Positions 1 to 11,369 of a stretch of 64,000 nt of DNA are shown here, in pieces. The notes beneath the pieces were generated by a model, which did not search any database, was not told the DNA's origin, and was given only the letters and a program-made list of their open reading frames with translations. Each line of letters opens with the position of its first letter. The stretch's first letter is position 1. The position numbers and the translations under genes were made by a program. Origin of the DNA: Colwellia chukchiensis (GTDB lineage: Bacteria; Pseudomonadota; Gammaproteobacteria; Enterobacterales; Alteromonadaceae); assembly GCF_002104455.1 (NCBI RefSeq), contig NZ_NBOC01000013.1, forward strand, positions 34,571 to 98,570, written 5' to 3'.

Positions 1-1119
1 GTTGCTCCCATATATAGTCGCGCGCTTAGCCTTGCGATCAGTAAAGACTTTGCCGAAAAACAAAGCGGAAAAATTACCTTAGCTAAACACCAAGGCAGCG
101 AACAATTAAACCGTCGCCGCGAATTGCTTGCCGTAGAAGAAGAAGCGAACAAAAACAAAATTATCCAAGCACACGGGCAAGAGCATTTTAGAAATCAAGT
201 CATGCGACAGTTCTTTAGTCAAGTTAACGCACAAGTAGATAAAGACTTTGACCATAAAGAAAACCTGTACATGAATGTACTAAAAATTGAAGATGCCGCG
301 CCTTCGATTATGGAAATTTTGGCGCTAAAAGCCGCCAGCATTAATCGCATAACCCCACTGGCCAAAGCCTTACCTTGGTTATGCACAGAGTTAATTAACT
401 TAGTCAATAAACCGCAATACCGAAAACGCGCCGATGTGCAAGTCACTGAACCAAGCTTAGCGTTAAGCTATATTGGCTTAGACAACCTAAAGTTGGTGAT
501 GCCAACCTTTATGCTCAAACATTGGTTACCTAGCAGTACCGCCCCATTTCCATTAATGAAGCGAAAACTCTGGAATGATAGCTTATCCATAGCTTTGGCG
601 GCTAAAGTTTTAGCCAAAGAACAAGGCTTAGATGAGTTCACCGCATTTACCGCTGCCATGCTCAGCAACTTAGGCTTACTTGCGGTCACTCGCGGCTTTT
701 TAAATACCTACGGCGAGCTGTACAATAAAGAGCTAAGAGAGGCCTATGAAAACAAAGATAAAAAGCTTCATGATGCATTAGTAGGTCTAGATGCAGCGCC
801 AGAATTATTATTAGAGCAATTAGTAAAACGCAGCAGTAAAGTCGCCGCCGACATGGTGGAATTAATGCGCTTTGATCGTTTGCAAATTACCGAGCCATTA
901 TTTGATTTAGCCTATGCGGTTAATATTCAACACATGAGCCCAATCGCCAAGTTAATCACTAAAGCAAAAAGCTATATTGCCTTTAGAAGCCTAGCGAAAG
1001 CCGATTTGATCAACACAGACGAAGCCAAAATATTACTCAGCGCAGGACAATTAACCACCAAAGATATCGCGCTGCTGAAGAAAAGTGATATCGACCATAT
1101 AAAATTAATATTTAATTAA
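1..1119 (+). CDS. HDOD domain protein (5' end outside window)
   Basis: The reading frame is open from base 1, so the gene starts before the window; a TTG at 124 is only an internal codon. About 372 codons are visible. The middle part has the pattern of an HDOD domain: a stretch resembling the 'LGLxNL' segment (SYIGLDNLKLV), then an LWNDSLSIALAAKVLA helix and AAMLSNLGLL where HD-type hydrolases would have HDIG. As usual in HDOD proteins the catalytic HD pair is missing, so a signalling or scaffold role, not phosphohydrolase activity, is expected. No partner domain is visible in this part. The family is often tied to c-di-GMP or chemotaxis output, but nothing here says which. Confidence 0.75.
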   Translation, partial: VAPIYSRALSLAISKDFAEKQSGKITLAKHQGSEQLNRRRELLAVEEEANKNKIIQAHGQEHFRNQVMRQFFSQVNAQVDKDFDHKENLYMNVLKIEDAAPSIMEILALKAASINRITPLAKALPWLCTELINLVNKPQYRKRADVQVTEPSLALSYIGLDNLKLVMPTFMLKHWLPSSTAPFPLMKRKLWNDSLSIALAAKVLAKEQGLDEFTAFTAAMLSNLGLLAVTRGFLNTYGELYNKELREAYENKDKKLHDALVGLDAAPELLLEQLVKRSSKVAADMVELMRFDRLQITEPLFDLAYAVNIQHMSPIAKLITKAKSYIAFRSLAKADLINTDEAKILLSAGQLTTKDIALLKKSDIDHIKLIFN

Positions 1120-2670
<1,551 letters not shown>

Positions 2671-2739
2671 GCCTATCCATTATTAAACATTTCAACGCCT
2701 GCAATGCAAGGCGTTGAAATGCCTCACTGAGAATTTTCT

Positions 2740-3756
2740 ATGATTATAATACGCCCTATACAAGATAGTGATTATGATGCACTTCATCGCATTGCTGTTG
2801 AGTCAGGACACGGTTTTACATCACTGCCGGTCAACGAAGAATTACTAAGAAAACGCATCGCACACGCTGAAGTATCGTTCAATAGCTCAGTGACAGAGCC
2901 TGGTAATGAAGGCTACCTATTTGTGATGGAAGATACCGAAACAGGTATTGTGGTAGGTACTTGCGGTATTGAAGCGGCGGTTGGTCTAGAAGATGCCTTT
3001 TACCATTACCATTTAGGTAAAGTGGTACACAGCTCTCGTGAGCTTAATATCTACAATACGGTCGAAACCTTGTCGCTGTGTAACGATTACACAGGTGCTT
3101 CAGAAATATGCACCTTGTTTCTTAGCGAAACTCACCGTAAAAACCGTAATGGACGCTTTTTATCTCGTTGTCGTTTCCTATTTATGGCGGAGCACAGCGA
3201 ACGCTTCGGTGAAACCGTTATTGCCGAAATGCGTGGCGTCTCAGATGAAAACGGCTCGTCACCCTTTTGGCAATGGCTAGAAGATAACTTCTTCTCTTTA
3301 GACTTCCCAACCGTAGATTACTTGACCGGTATTGGTAAAAAAGAGTTTATCGCCGAGTTAATGCCGAAATACCCGATTTATGTGAACTTACTAAGCCCTG
3401 AAGCACAACAAGTGATCAACAAGGTACACGATAAAACCGTACCTGCCTTAAGGTTACTGGAAGCTGAAGGCTTCGCACGTCGCGGTTATGTCGATATTTT
3501 CGATGCGGGCCCCACGGTTGAAGCACAAGCATCAAAAGTAAAAACCGTTTGTGAAAGTCAAAAATGCCAAGTCTTAATTGGAGAAGTTGAAAGCGACAAT
3601 AACTTTATGGTTTGCAATACCAAAGTCGCTGACTTTAGAGCAGTGCAAACACCGGTATTATTGCGCGAGACGGCGAATCAAGTCGTGTTACCACAAGCGG
3701 TTGCAGATGCACTAATGGTGAACGAAGGCGACTGGGTACGCCTGATTGCTAACTAA
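2740..3756 (+). CDS. astA: Arginine N-succinyltransferase
   Basis: AstA, 338 residues, full length for the family. It transfers succinyl from succinyl-CoA to the alpha-amino group of arginine, the first step of the AST pathway. The N-terminus (IIIRPIQDSDYDAL) is GNAT-like, and the conserved block with FLSETHRKNRNG and the later EAEGFARRGYVDIFDAGP segment are typical. It lies 69 bp after astC and 73 bp before astD on the same strand, so the three are probably one operon. astB and astE, needed to finish the pathway, are not in this window and must be elsewhere if the pathway works. Confidence 0.93.
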   Translation: MIIIRPIQDSDYDALHRIAVESGHGFTSLPVNEELLRKRIAHAEVSFNSSVTEPGNEGYLFVMEDTETGIVVGTCGIEAAVGLEDAFYHYHLGKVVHSSRELNIYNTVETLSLCNDYTGASEICTLFLSETHRKNRNGRFLSRCRFLFMAEHSERFGETVIAEMRGVSDENGSSPFWQWLEDNFFSLDFPTVDYLTGIGKKEFIAELMPKYPIYVNLLSPEAQQVINKVHDKTVPALRLLEAEGFARRGYVDIFDAGPTVEAQASKVKTVCESQKCQVLIGEVESDNNFMVCNTKVADFRAVQTPVLLRETANQVVLPQAVADALMVNEGDWVRLIAN

Positions 3757-3802
3757 TGATTAAACTGCCATTAGACGGCGTGTTAAATTAATTTACTCAT
3801 GA

Positions 3803-5302
<1,500 letters not shown>

Positions 5303-5347
5303 CTTAACACGCATTAATGTTAATGAAATTTAATTGCCCATTAAAAA

Positions 5348-5374
5348 AAGCTGGGATCCGTCCCAGCTTCTTTA
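5348..5374 (+). terminator. Hairpin terminator after astD
   Basis: A perfect 9-bp stem AAGCTGGGA/TCCCAGCTT with loop TCCG (5348-5369) is followed by CTTTA. The T-run is weak on the plus strand and stronger on the minus strand (seven T), but no minus-strand gene ends here. It most likely ends the ast transcript and separates it from the DUF1338 gene. Confidence 0.65.
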
Positions 5375-5537
5375 AGAATATCGATCAAATATAGTCACTT
5401 GTTCTGAGTGGTTATCGTCCAAGCTTGCCAAAATATTCTGGCATCGCTATTGAAAGCATACCTCACTAGCCTTACATACCACTCAGCCAATATAGAAACT
5501 CAACCCTTATTTTATTTATGCTTTTTAGGAATTTAAC

Positions 5538-6335
5538 ATGACTCCGGTTCAATCTTTATTTAATAACATTTGGCAAAATTACTTGGAAGTAACGCCGTCT
5601 GCAGAAAAAGTTCACCAATTATTAAGTACAGGTGACGACTTAATCAACGACCACGTTGCCTATCGCACCTTTAATATCTCGAAAGTCAATATTGAGAAAA
5701 TTTCCTCACATTTAATCAAGTTAGGTTATAAAGAAGGCGGTGAATACCACTTTGAAGCGAAAAAACTCTACGCTAAACACTTTGAGCACAGCGACACTAA
5801 CTTACCAAAAGTGTTCATTAGTGAGCTACTGGTTGAAGAGTTTTCGCCGCGCGTACAAACCATTATCAAAAACATGGTCGACAGCATTGATGACAGCGCC
5901 ATTGACGCAGAAAGCTTTTTATACTCTGGCACCCACTGGCAAGTGAGCCATCAAGAATACTTAGACTTACTTAATGAGAGTGAATACGCCGCTTGGGTTT
6001 CAGCTTGGGGCTACCGCGCTAACCACTTTACCGTTAGCATTAACCACTTAGCCAACTATGACTCTATTGAAGCAGTAAATGAAGCAGTGAAAGCCGGCGG
6101 CTTTACCTTAAATACCACTGGCGGTGAGATCAAAGGCGATGAAAGCGTTAAATTAGAGCAATCATCGACAATGGCAGATCATGTTTTAGTGGAGTTCTCC
6201 GATAAAACCGTTGCAGTTCCGAGCTGTTTTTACGAGTTTGCTAAGCGCTACCCAATGGAAAATGGCGAATTGTACTCAGGTTTTGTCGCAGCTTCTGCAG
6301 ATAAAATCTTTGAAAGTACAAACGCGGCTGCATAA
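5538..6335 (+). CDS. DUF1338 / 2-oxoadipate dioxygenase-decarboxylase-like protein
   Basis: A 265-residue member of the DUF1338 family, a VOC-fold group of Fe(II) enzymes related to HglS/YdcJ, which convert 2-oxoadipate to 2-hydroxyglutarate. Visible features are the NDHVAYRTF segment near residue 37 with a likely metal histidine, ANHFTVSINHL near 157 with further histidines, and an acidic C-terminal stretch. It lies 235 bp after astD behind its own leader, with AGGA before the ATG at 5538. The neighbourhood suggests amino-acid catabolism, but the substrate is unproven: the characterised HglS works in lysine degradation, not arginine degradation. Confidence 0.7.
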   Translation: MTPVQSLFNNIWQNYLEVTPSAEKVHQLLSTGDDLINDHVAYRTFNISKVNIEKISSHLIKLGYKEGGEYHFEAKKLYAKHFEHSDTNLPKVFISELLVEEFSPRVQTIIKNMVDSIDDSAIDAESFLYSGTHWQVSHQEYLDLLNESEYAAWVSAWGYRANHFTVSINHLANYDSIEAVNEAVKAGGFTLNTTGGEIKGDESVKLEQSSTMADHVLVEFSDKTVAVPSCFYEFAKRYPMENGELYSGFVAASADKIFESTNAAA

Positions 6336-6346
6336 CTAGCAGATAT

Positions 6347-6386
6347 CAGGCACCTATTTTAGCTACAACTTAGGTGCCTGAGTTTC
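6347..6386 (+). terminator. Hairpin after DUF1338 gene
   Basis: A 10-bp stem CAGGCACCTA/TAGGTGCCTG (6347-6356 with 6371-6380) encloses a 14-base loop and is followed by AGTTTC. It sits 11 bases after the stop codon. The T-run is short, so this is a probable, not certain, terminator. Confidence 0.5.
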
Positions 6387-6505
6387 AACAATATTCCCTT
6401 CTTTATCATTTCTTCTTAGCTAACAACAATTATTATTGCCACTTGAATAACACCTTAATTTACGAGTAAAGTAGAAGGCATAATAAAAATAACATAGATA
6501 ACAAA

Positions 6506-6868
6506 ATGGTCACCGATACTGAAGGCTATATTCAAGTGATTGAATATCTCACTGAACATTTGAGCTTATTTGAACATAGCACCAGCGCTAAGCAGACTAA
6601 AACCTCAGTTTTAGAAGTTATAGAGCAAGAAATGAGTGAACAAATTATCAACCTGTGTAATCAAAATGAGCACTTAAGCTTTAACCAAAGAAACACCATT
6701 GTTCGTGAAATAGACGCCATTGTTTATGACTTACAAGAAATATTGTCAGGCGTTATTAATAACCCCGTTAATGCTGAGCAGGTGAGCTTTATTCAGGAGT
6801 TTGCAATGTTAATCAAAAACTTATTTGATATCGAAATTAATCAACACATGGGTAATAGCGAAAGTTAG
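6506..6868 (+). CDS. DUF3802-like small helical protein
   Basis: A 120-residue, acidic, predicted all-helical cytosolic protein with no signal peptide or membrane segment. The start MVTDTEGYIQVIEYLTEHLSLFE resembles the DUF3802 family known from Vibrio and Shewanella; that assignment is from memory. No function is established for the family and I see no catalytic motif. It precedes the SSB-like gene on the same strand with about 60-120 bp between, depending on that gene's start, so they may be co-transcribed. Confidence 0.55.
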   Translation: MVTDTEGYIQVIEYLTEHLSLFEHSTSAKQTKTSVLEVIEQEMSEQIINLCNQNEHLSFNQRNTIVREIDAIVYDLQEILSGVINNPVNAEQVSFIQEFAMLIKNLFDIEINQHMGNSES

Positions 6869-6927
6869 TTTGCCGACAACGCTGAAAAATAGCTATTATC
6901 GAACACTCACACAATTACTAGGCACTT

Positions 6928-7593
6928 ATTATCAACAGCGATCATAGCCAAATTTTTCCAAACCATATATGCCGAGTAACCTTACTTGGTAATTTGGTAC
7001 AAAAGCCTGAAATTCGTTATCAGGCTAACCCAGTAATTGCCGTTGCCGAGCTGACGTTAGCGACTCATAGCCGTTGGTTTGATAAAACCAATAATTGCTT
7101 TAAAGAGTGGACCCATTTCCACACAGTCAAAGTGGTGGGTGATATAGTTGAAGCTGCCCTTATCCATGCCAATAAAGGCGATATTACGTTAGTGCATGGC
7201 TATTTAATCAATAGTAAAACAAACAACCGCGAAGTTGTTCATGCCAGTTACGCACAAACCTATCCAAAAGGCTTTGCTAAATCTATTAACCAAATACACT
7301 GCAGCGGCAGTATAAGCTCTGATATTAAAATCTTAACCACAGAACACAATAAAACGTTAACAGAAATTAGTTTAAGCTCAAAACAGCGGGTCGTATCTGC
7401 TGTAACCGGGAAAAGCTATGAGGTCACTATACAACGTCCACTGCATGTTTGGGGGAAAGAAGCACTATATTTAGCCAAGCATGCGAAAAGAAACGACCAA
7501 ATAATAGTTGACGGCAAATTAAGCTATCTTAATAATAAACAAAAAAGCCAATATATCGATGTGCAACAGGCCACTTTATTGTCTAAACATTAA
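6928..7593 (+). CDS. Two-OB-fold single-strand DNA-binding protein relative
   Basis: The protein has two OB-fold units in tandem. The first begins CRVTLLGNLVQKPEIRYQ and continues with an SSB-like AELTLATHSRWFD strand. The second starts near INQIHCSGSISSDIK and ends GKLSYLNNKQKSQYIDVQ. The family binds single-stranded DNA or assists primosome proteins; the acidic C-terminal tail of replicative SSB is absent. The start is unusual. A TTG at 6994 would cut off the first beta strand (RVTLLGN), which is clearly coding in this frame back to a stop at 6919. No ATG/GTG/TTG exists in between, so I place the start at ATT 6928 (or ATC 6931) behind TAGG. A sequencing error is the alternative. Confidence 0.55.
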   Translation: MINSDHSQIFPNHICRVTLLGNLVQKPEIRYQANPVIAVAELTLATHSRWFDKTNNCFKEWTHFHTVKVVGDIVEAALIHANKGDITLVHGYLINSKTNNREVVHASYAQTYPKGFAKSINQIHCSGSISSDIKILTTEHNKTLTEISLSSKQRVVSAVTGKSYEVTIQRPLHVWGKEALYLAKHAKRNDQIIVDGKLSYLNNKQKSQYIDVQQATLLSKH

Positions 7594-7634
7594 CTTATTG
7601 TGATATGCAATGACTATCAAGGACTTAGCGTTTT

Positions 7635-9722
7635 ATGGAGCAAACTAGCTGGACAACTAAATGCCTAGGTTATTTATTTGCGCTCTGGCTCATTTTACTC
7701 AGTCAGCCAGCACTTGCACAAGTCGACAACGCTGCGCAATTAGTAGCTATTGCTAGCCTTGAACACATTCCGCTAGCAAATGATGCGTGGCAAGACGTTT
7801 TACCCGTATCAGCGCACAATAACAGTTATTTTCTCACCACCAAAGCCGGCAAGCTTTTTCTGCTGAAAGAAAATCAGGTCAATGACAAACCATTCTTTGA
7901 TTTACAGGCGGCTTTAAACAATCGCCAAATTATTGCCCTTAACGCCATCACGCTAGATCCAAGTTTTCATTATCGTGATAGCGACGGCTACCAAACCTTT
8001 TACACCGCCCATACTGAAATCAGCAAAACCAAAGCCAGTAAGCTAAAGCCTGCCAACAATGAGTTGAATTTACCTTATGATGCAGTAATTATGCGTTGGC
8101 AATTAAGTCAGTTTAATGGCCAAGCACCTAAACTAAATCAACAGCACGAAGTGATGCGCATTGCCATAAACCAAGTCAATGAGCCAATACTACAATTAAG
8201 TTTTAATCCTTTTATTGAGTCTTGGCAGGATGATTATGGACTGCTGTTCGTTGCACTTTCTTACAGCGAAGCGTTACAAAACGACCCGCTATATGCAGGA
8301 ACGATCTTACGTATCAATCCTAGCAAATTTGGCTTACTCGGTTATATGACCCCTGTGGATAACCCGTTTCTTAAAGAGGCGAACATCGTCAAAGAAACCG
8401 CCATCATTGTCGGGCAACCCATAACACACTTTGATTGGTTTAAGCGGGGTATGCACAGCTTGCTACTGCATATTACTCACCAAGACAAACAGCGCTTAGT
8501 AGCGGCACGAATCGGCGATGATTGGCGTAAAGCCATCCCTAAAGCACAAATAAAAAAAGACTTACCACTAGCCACCAAACTTACCAAGCCTAAACTCTAT
8601 CATGGTCGTATCCATGCTCGCTTACGCGGCAAGGCGCTAAGCTTAAAGCAAGCACAAAGCCACTGGCTCTTACAGCCAATACCACTACAAAACCAAGATC
8701 AGAGCGCAGCAAGTTCACAAGATCCCCCCATGGTGTTGGAGCTACAGAAGAATAACGCGGCCGCTAAATTTAGCCTGCACCAAGACCATGACGGTGAATT
8801 GTTATTACTTGAGCATAAGCAAGCGCGCATCTATACCATTAATGCGTCTACCGATATTAATACTGCCACCACACCCGCAACGCCAGTTAGCACGCCCGCC
8901 AATAACAGCAGTGGTTTTAGCTTAATAGTAATGGTTGTGATCATGCTATCAATTAGCTTTTGGTATTTAAAACGTCGCCATAGCAAAAGGCAACATTTTT
9001 TATATCAGCAATGGAGTAACTTTCAGGTTAATACCGCCACAAAGTCGCTTTCGCTCTTTAAGCGCCACGCAAAGCAAGCAGAAACAACGCTAGATCTTAC
9101 AACCATTACACACAGTGAGTTATTACTTAATGATGAACTAGTCTCTCGGGTCAGTGCTGCGCCTGAGCAGGCTTTTTCTAACGCTTGTGAACAAGCCGTA
9201 ATGACAGCCTTTGCCAAAGAGCATCGGTTAAAAATGTTAGACAATAAACAGCGAAAAATTCAGCTGCGCTTAACCCTAGAGCAGAAAAAATCACAGCTTA
9301 TTTGCCTATACTACCGAGTTGGCAATATTCGCCATACTAAACTTAACTATACGCAAGCGCTCAATAAAGCGCTGGATTGGCAATGGCTAATTTCGGGGCA
9401 GCTCAACCCAGAAGCAACACCAAAACGCAAAATTAAAGTGCAATTAGCGCCGCCTCAAGCGCCTGCACCAAAAGTGATACCAGAGCGCCATAATACGGCT
9501 GCCACGGCTAACCAAACTCAAACTAATCAAACTAACCAAACTCATGCTGACCAAACAGATGCCCTAGTTGAGCCACAACAAAATGAGCCAACCGGCACAA
9601 CCGACGCCAAGCTCGTGGCCGCGCTCGACAAGCTAGTTTTGCTAAAGCAGCAAGGCTTCCTAACTGAGCAAGAATTTAGCAGTGCCAAAGCGAAAATTTT
9701 ACAAGATTTAACCAATAACTAG
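7635..9722 (+). CDS. Secreted beta-propeller (glucose/sorbosone dehydrogenase-like) protein with membrane segment and SHOCT tail
   Basis: A 695-residue protein. Residues 1-28 look like a signal peptide ending ALA-Q. Residues about 30-410 show the repeat style of PQQ-type glucose/sorbosone dehydrogenase propellers (LFLLKENQ, GLLFVALSYSEA, AGTILRINPS). A membrane helix spans about 428-447 (SLIVMVVIMLSISFWYL) and is followed by KRRHSK. Next come a cytosolic region of about 150 residues, a Q/N/T-rich linker, and from about 657 a SHOCT motif (LDKLVLLKQQGFLTEQEF). So an outside propeller is tied to an inside oligomerisation-type tail. Whether the propeller binds PQQ or is catalytic cannot be seen. 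The stop codon lies inside the repeat element at 9719. Confidence 0.6.
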   Translation: MEQTSWTTKCLGYLFALWLILLSQPALAQVDNAAQLVAIASLEHIPLANDAWQDVLPVSAHNNSYFLTTKAGKLFLLKENQVNDKPFFDLQAALNNRQIIALNAITLDPSFHYRDSDGYQTFYTAHTEISKTKASKLKPANNELNLPYDAVIMRWQLSQFNGQAPKLNQQHEVMRIAINQVNEPILQLSFNPFIESWQDDYGLLFVALSYSEALQNDPLYAGTILRINPSKFGLLGYMTPVDNPFLKEANIVKETAIIVGQPITHFDWFKRGMHSLLLHITHQDKQRLVAARIGDDWRKAIPKAQIKKDLPLATKLTKPKLYHGRIHARLRGKALSLKQAQSHWLLQPIPLQNQDQSAASSQDPPMVLELQKNNAAAKFSLHQDHDGELLLLEHKQARIYTINASTDINTATTPATPVSTPANNSSGFSLIVMVVIMLSISFWYLKRRHSKRQHFLYQQWSNFQVNTATKSLSLFKRHAKQAETTLDLTTITHSELLLNDELVSRVSAAPEQAFSNACEQAVMTAFAKEHRLKMLDNKQRKIQLRLTLEQKKSQLICLYYRVGNIRHTKLNYTQALNKALDWQWLISGQLNPEATPKRKIKVQLAPPQAPAPKVIPERHNTAATANQTQTNQTNQTHADQTDALVEPQQNEPTGTTDAKLVAALDKLVLLKQQGFLTEQEFSSAKAKILQDLTNN

Positions 9723-9985
9723 GGCCTATTGACCTTTCAGCGTTAACATTTATTCAATGTTAAACCGATTTAATCGCGGCGCGAGCGTTGAATAATCGTT
9801 AGGCTATTTGAAAAGCGAGCAACAAAGCCTACATTCGTTGTATATGCACCTAAAGACAGCACTTGTTTGAAATTTAAATGGCGTTATCACCTGTTCGTGT
9901 CGCTAGCGACAGGTCACATGCTCTGCCTTGTCTAACGACCAAACAAGTCACTGTAAAAGTTATCTCGAAAGGTCAGCAGCCCTAG
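9719..9985. repeat. MITE-like non-coding element with terminal inverted repeats
   Basis: Left end 9719-9738 (CTAGGGCctaTTGACCTTTC) and the reverse complement of right end 9967-9985 (CTAGGGCtgcTGACCTTTC) match except for a few central bases. Inside are a second inverted repeat, ACTTGTTTG (9861-9869) with CAAACAAGT (9940-9948), and at its centre the 14-bp palindrome TGTCGCTAGCGACA (9898-9911). No open frame of note is present. The nested symmetry and TIRs suggest a small non-autonomous mobile element or dispersed structured repeat. Both ends carry CTAG, possibly a target duplication or part of the TIR. The left end supplies the TAG stop of the preceding gene. Confidence 0.55.
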
Positions 9986-10021
9986 GCAAGTAAACTCCCG
10001 CAGCCGTTTGCATATCACTAT

Positions 10022-10042
10022 GCCACTACAGTGTGTAGTGGC
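10022..10042 (+). terminator. Short perfect hairpin
   Basis: GCCACTACA/TGTAGTGGC is a perfect 9-bp stem with a GTG loop, followed by TAATTTAA. The sequence CCACTACAC recurs about 17 bases downstream. It could end transcription coming from the propeller gene or be an operator for the nuclease gene; a proper T-run is missing. A second small inverted repeat (AAAATGC-AG-GCATTTT, 10094-10109) lies just before the next gene. Confidence 0.35.
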
Positions 10043-10125
10043 TAATTTAACTTGACCACTACACACCCCTTGTAATTAACAACAAAGCAACGCAAAATGC
10101 AGGCATTTTTCGTATTGGGTGCTTT

Positions 10126-10575
10126 ATGCCAATGTTGTCGAAACCCTCTTACTTGCTTTTATTACTGTTAGCAATACCCGCATTTGCTAACGACTACGGC
10201 AATATAACCGTTAGCCGTATCACTCAGGTTTATGATGGCGACACTTTTCGTGTTGATATTGACCAATGGCCGGCGTTGATCGGCAAAAATGCCCCAATTC
10301 GTGTTAATAATATTGACACTCCAGAGTTGAGAGCTAAATGCCCACAAGAAAAGCGCTTAGCTTTATTGGCAAAACAGTTTACTCAGCGTAAGCTACTTGG
10401 CGCAAAAACAGTCGAGCTAAAAAATTTAAATCGAGGTAAATATTTTCGTATTACCGCTGATGTTTTTATTGATGGTGAAAACCTAGCCGATAGCTTGCTT
10501 AAGGCCGGTTTTGCCAAGGTTTACTTGCCTAAAAACAAGAAAACAAGCTGGTGTGATACCTCAACTCATGTCTAA
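10126..10575 (+). CDS. Exported SNase-like (thermonuclease family) nuclease
   Basis: 149 residues with a signal peptide (residues 1-21, LLLLLAIPAFA). The staphylococcal-nuclease fold is recognised by VYDGDTFRVD (35-44), IRVNNIDTPE (58-67, giving the Arg/Glu pair R59 and E67) and RGKYFRITADVFIDG (103-117, with a second Arg). These correspond to the calcium-binding and catalytic positions of the family, which cuts DNA and RNA. The protein probably works in the periplasm or outside the cell. Its last 8 bases overlap the start of the next gene, implying translational coupling. ATG at 10132 is an alternative start. Confidence 0.85.
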   Translation: MPMLSKPSYLLLLLLAIPAFANDYGNITVSRITQVYDGDTFRVDIDQWPALIGKNAPIRVNNIDTPELRAKCPQEKRLALLAKQFTQRKLLGAKTVELKNLNRGKYFRITADVFIDGENLADSLLKAGFAKVYLPKNKKTSWCDTSTHV

Positions 10576-11239
10576 GACGCCGCTGTTAGCCATTGCCACG
10601 GTTTGCACTCTCGTTTCATTGCTCTTAGCTATGGCTTTATTACCTATTGTGCTGGGAAACTACGGCGATGACATTAACCGCTACTTAAACACCTTACTCG
10701 CAGATCATAAATACGCCGCCCTTTTATTTACTGTGATAGTCGCTTTGGCGATGGCCTTGGGATTACCACGACAAATCGCAGCAGTCAGTGCAGGATATTT
10801 GTTTGGTGCGAGTTTTGGCACCCTGTTAGCAACATTGGCGGCCAGTATTGGCTGTGCGCTAACCTTCATATTAGCCCGTCATTTTTTTGCAAAAAGAGTG
10901 CAAAAAAAATATCCCTTACCTGTCGCTAAAGTACGATATTTTTTTAGTCGGGATACATTTTTAAAAGCGCTTATCATTCGCTTGGTACCCGCTGGCTCTA
11001 ATTTCCTTACCAACTTATTAGCCGGTACGGCTAATACGCCCTTACGAGCTTACTTATTAGGCTCAACGGTTGGCTTTATCCCACAAATGACCATTTTTTC
11101 ATTAATGGGTGCAGGCTTGCGCGTTGATGGCCAGCAGCAGCTAGTTCTCAGTTTGATATTGCTACTGATTGCCCTAGCTCTTAGCGGCTACCTTTATAAA
11201 AAGAGCACAATGCGTTATCTGCCTTTTCGCAAAAAATAA
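10568..11239 (+). CDS. TVP38/TMEM64 (VTT/DedA-like) membrane protein
   Basis: The start is taken at ATG 10568, overlapping the nuclease stop codon (ATGTCTAA). This gives 223 residues with several hydrophobic helices. The central AAVSAGYLFGASFGTLLA and LVPAGSNFLTNLLAGTAN segments are typical of the SNARE-associated/VTT domain (TVP38/YdjZ group). Relatives are lipid scramblases or membrane-homeostasis proteins; the exact role of bacterial TVP38 proteins is not settled. The coupling to an exported nuclease is a neighbourhood fact with no clear functional reading. Confidence 0.82.
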   Translation: MSKTPLLAIATVCTLVSLLLAMALLPIVLGNYGDDINRYLNTLLADHKYAALLFTVIVALAMALGLPRQIAAVSAGYLFGASFGTLLATLAASIGCALTFILARHFFAKRVQKKYPLPVAKVRYFFSRDTFLKALIIRLVPAGSNFLTNLLAGTANTPLRAYLLGSTVGFIPQMTIFSLMGAGLRVDGQQQLVLSLILLLIALALSGYLYKKSTMRYLPFRKK

Positions 11240-11309
11240 AAGAAAAAATCTCAAACAAAAATAACAAATCTAGCTAAATTTAAGCTCGCATGACGTCATT
11301 TATGCAAGC

Positions 11310-11338
11310 AAAAAAAAGAGGCCGTAGCCTCTTGTTTT
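11310..11338. terminator. Bidirectional terminator between TVP38 gene and dsbA
   Basis: The stem AAGAGGC/GCCTCTT with loop CGTA (11316-11333) has an A-run before it and GTTTT after it, so it reads as a rho-independent terminator on both strands. The minus-strand version has eight T and ends dsbA. Confidence 0.8.
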
Positions 11339-11369
11339 AGTGTTTTCTGCTTGAGCGACGTTAACGCAC

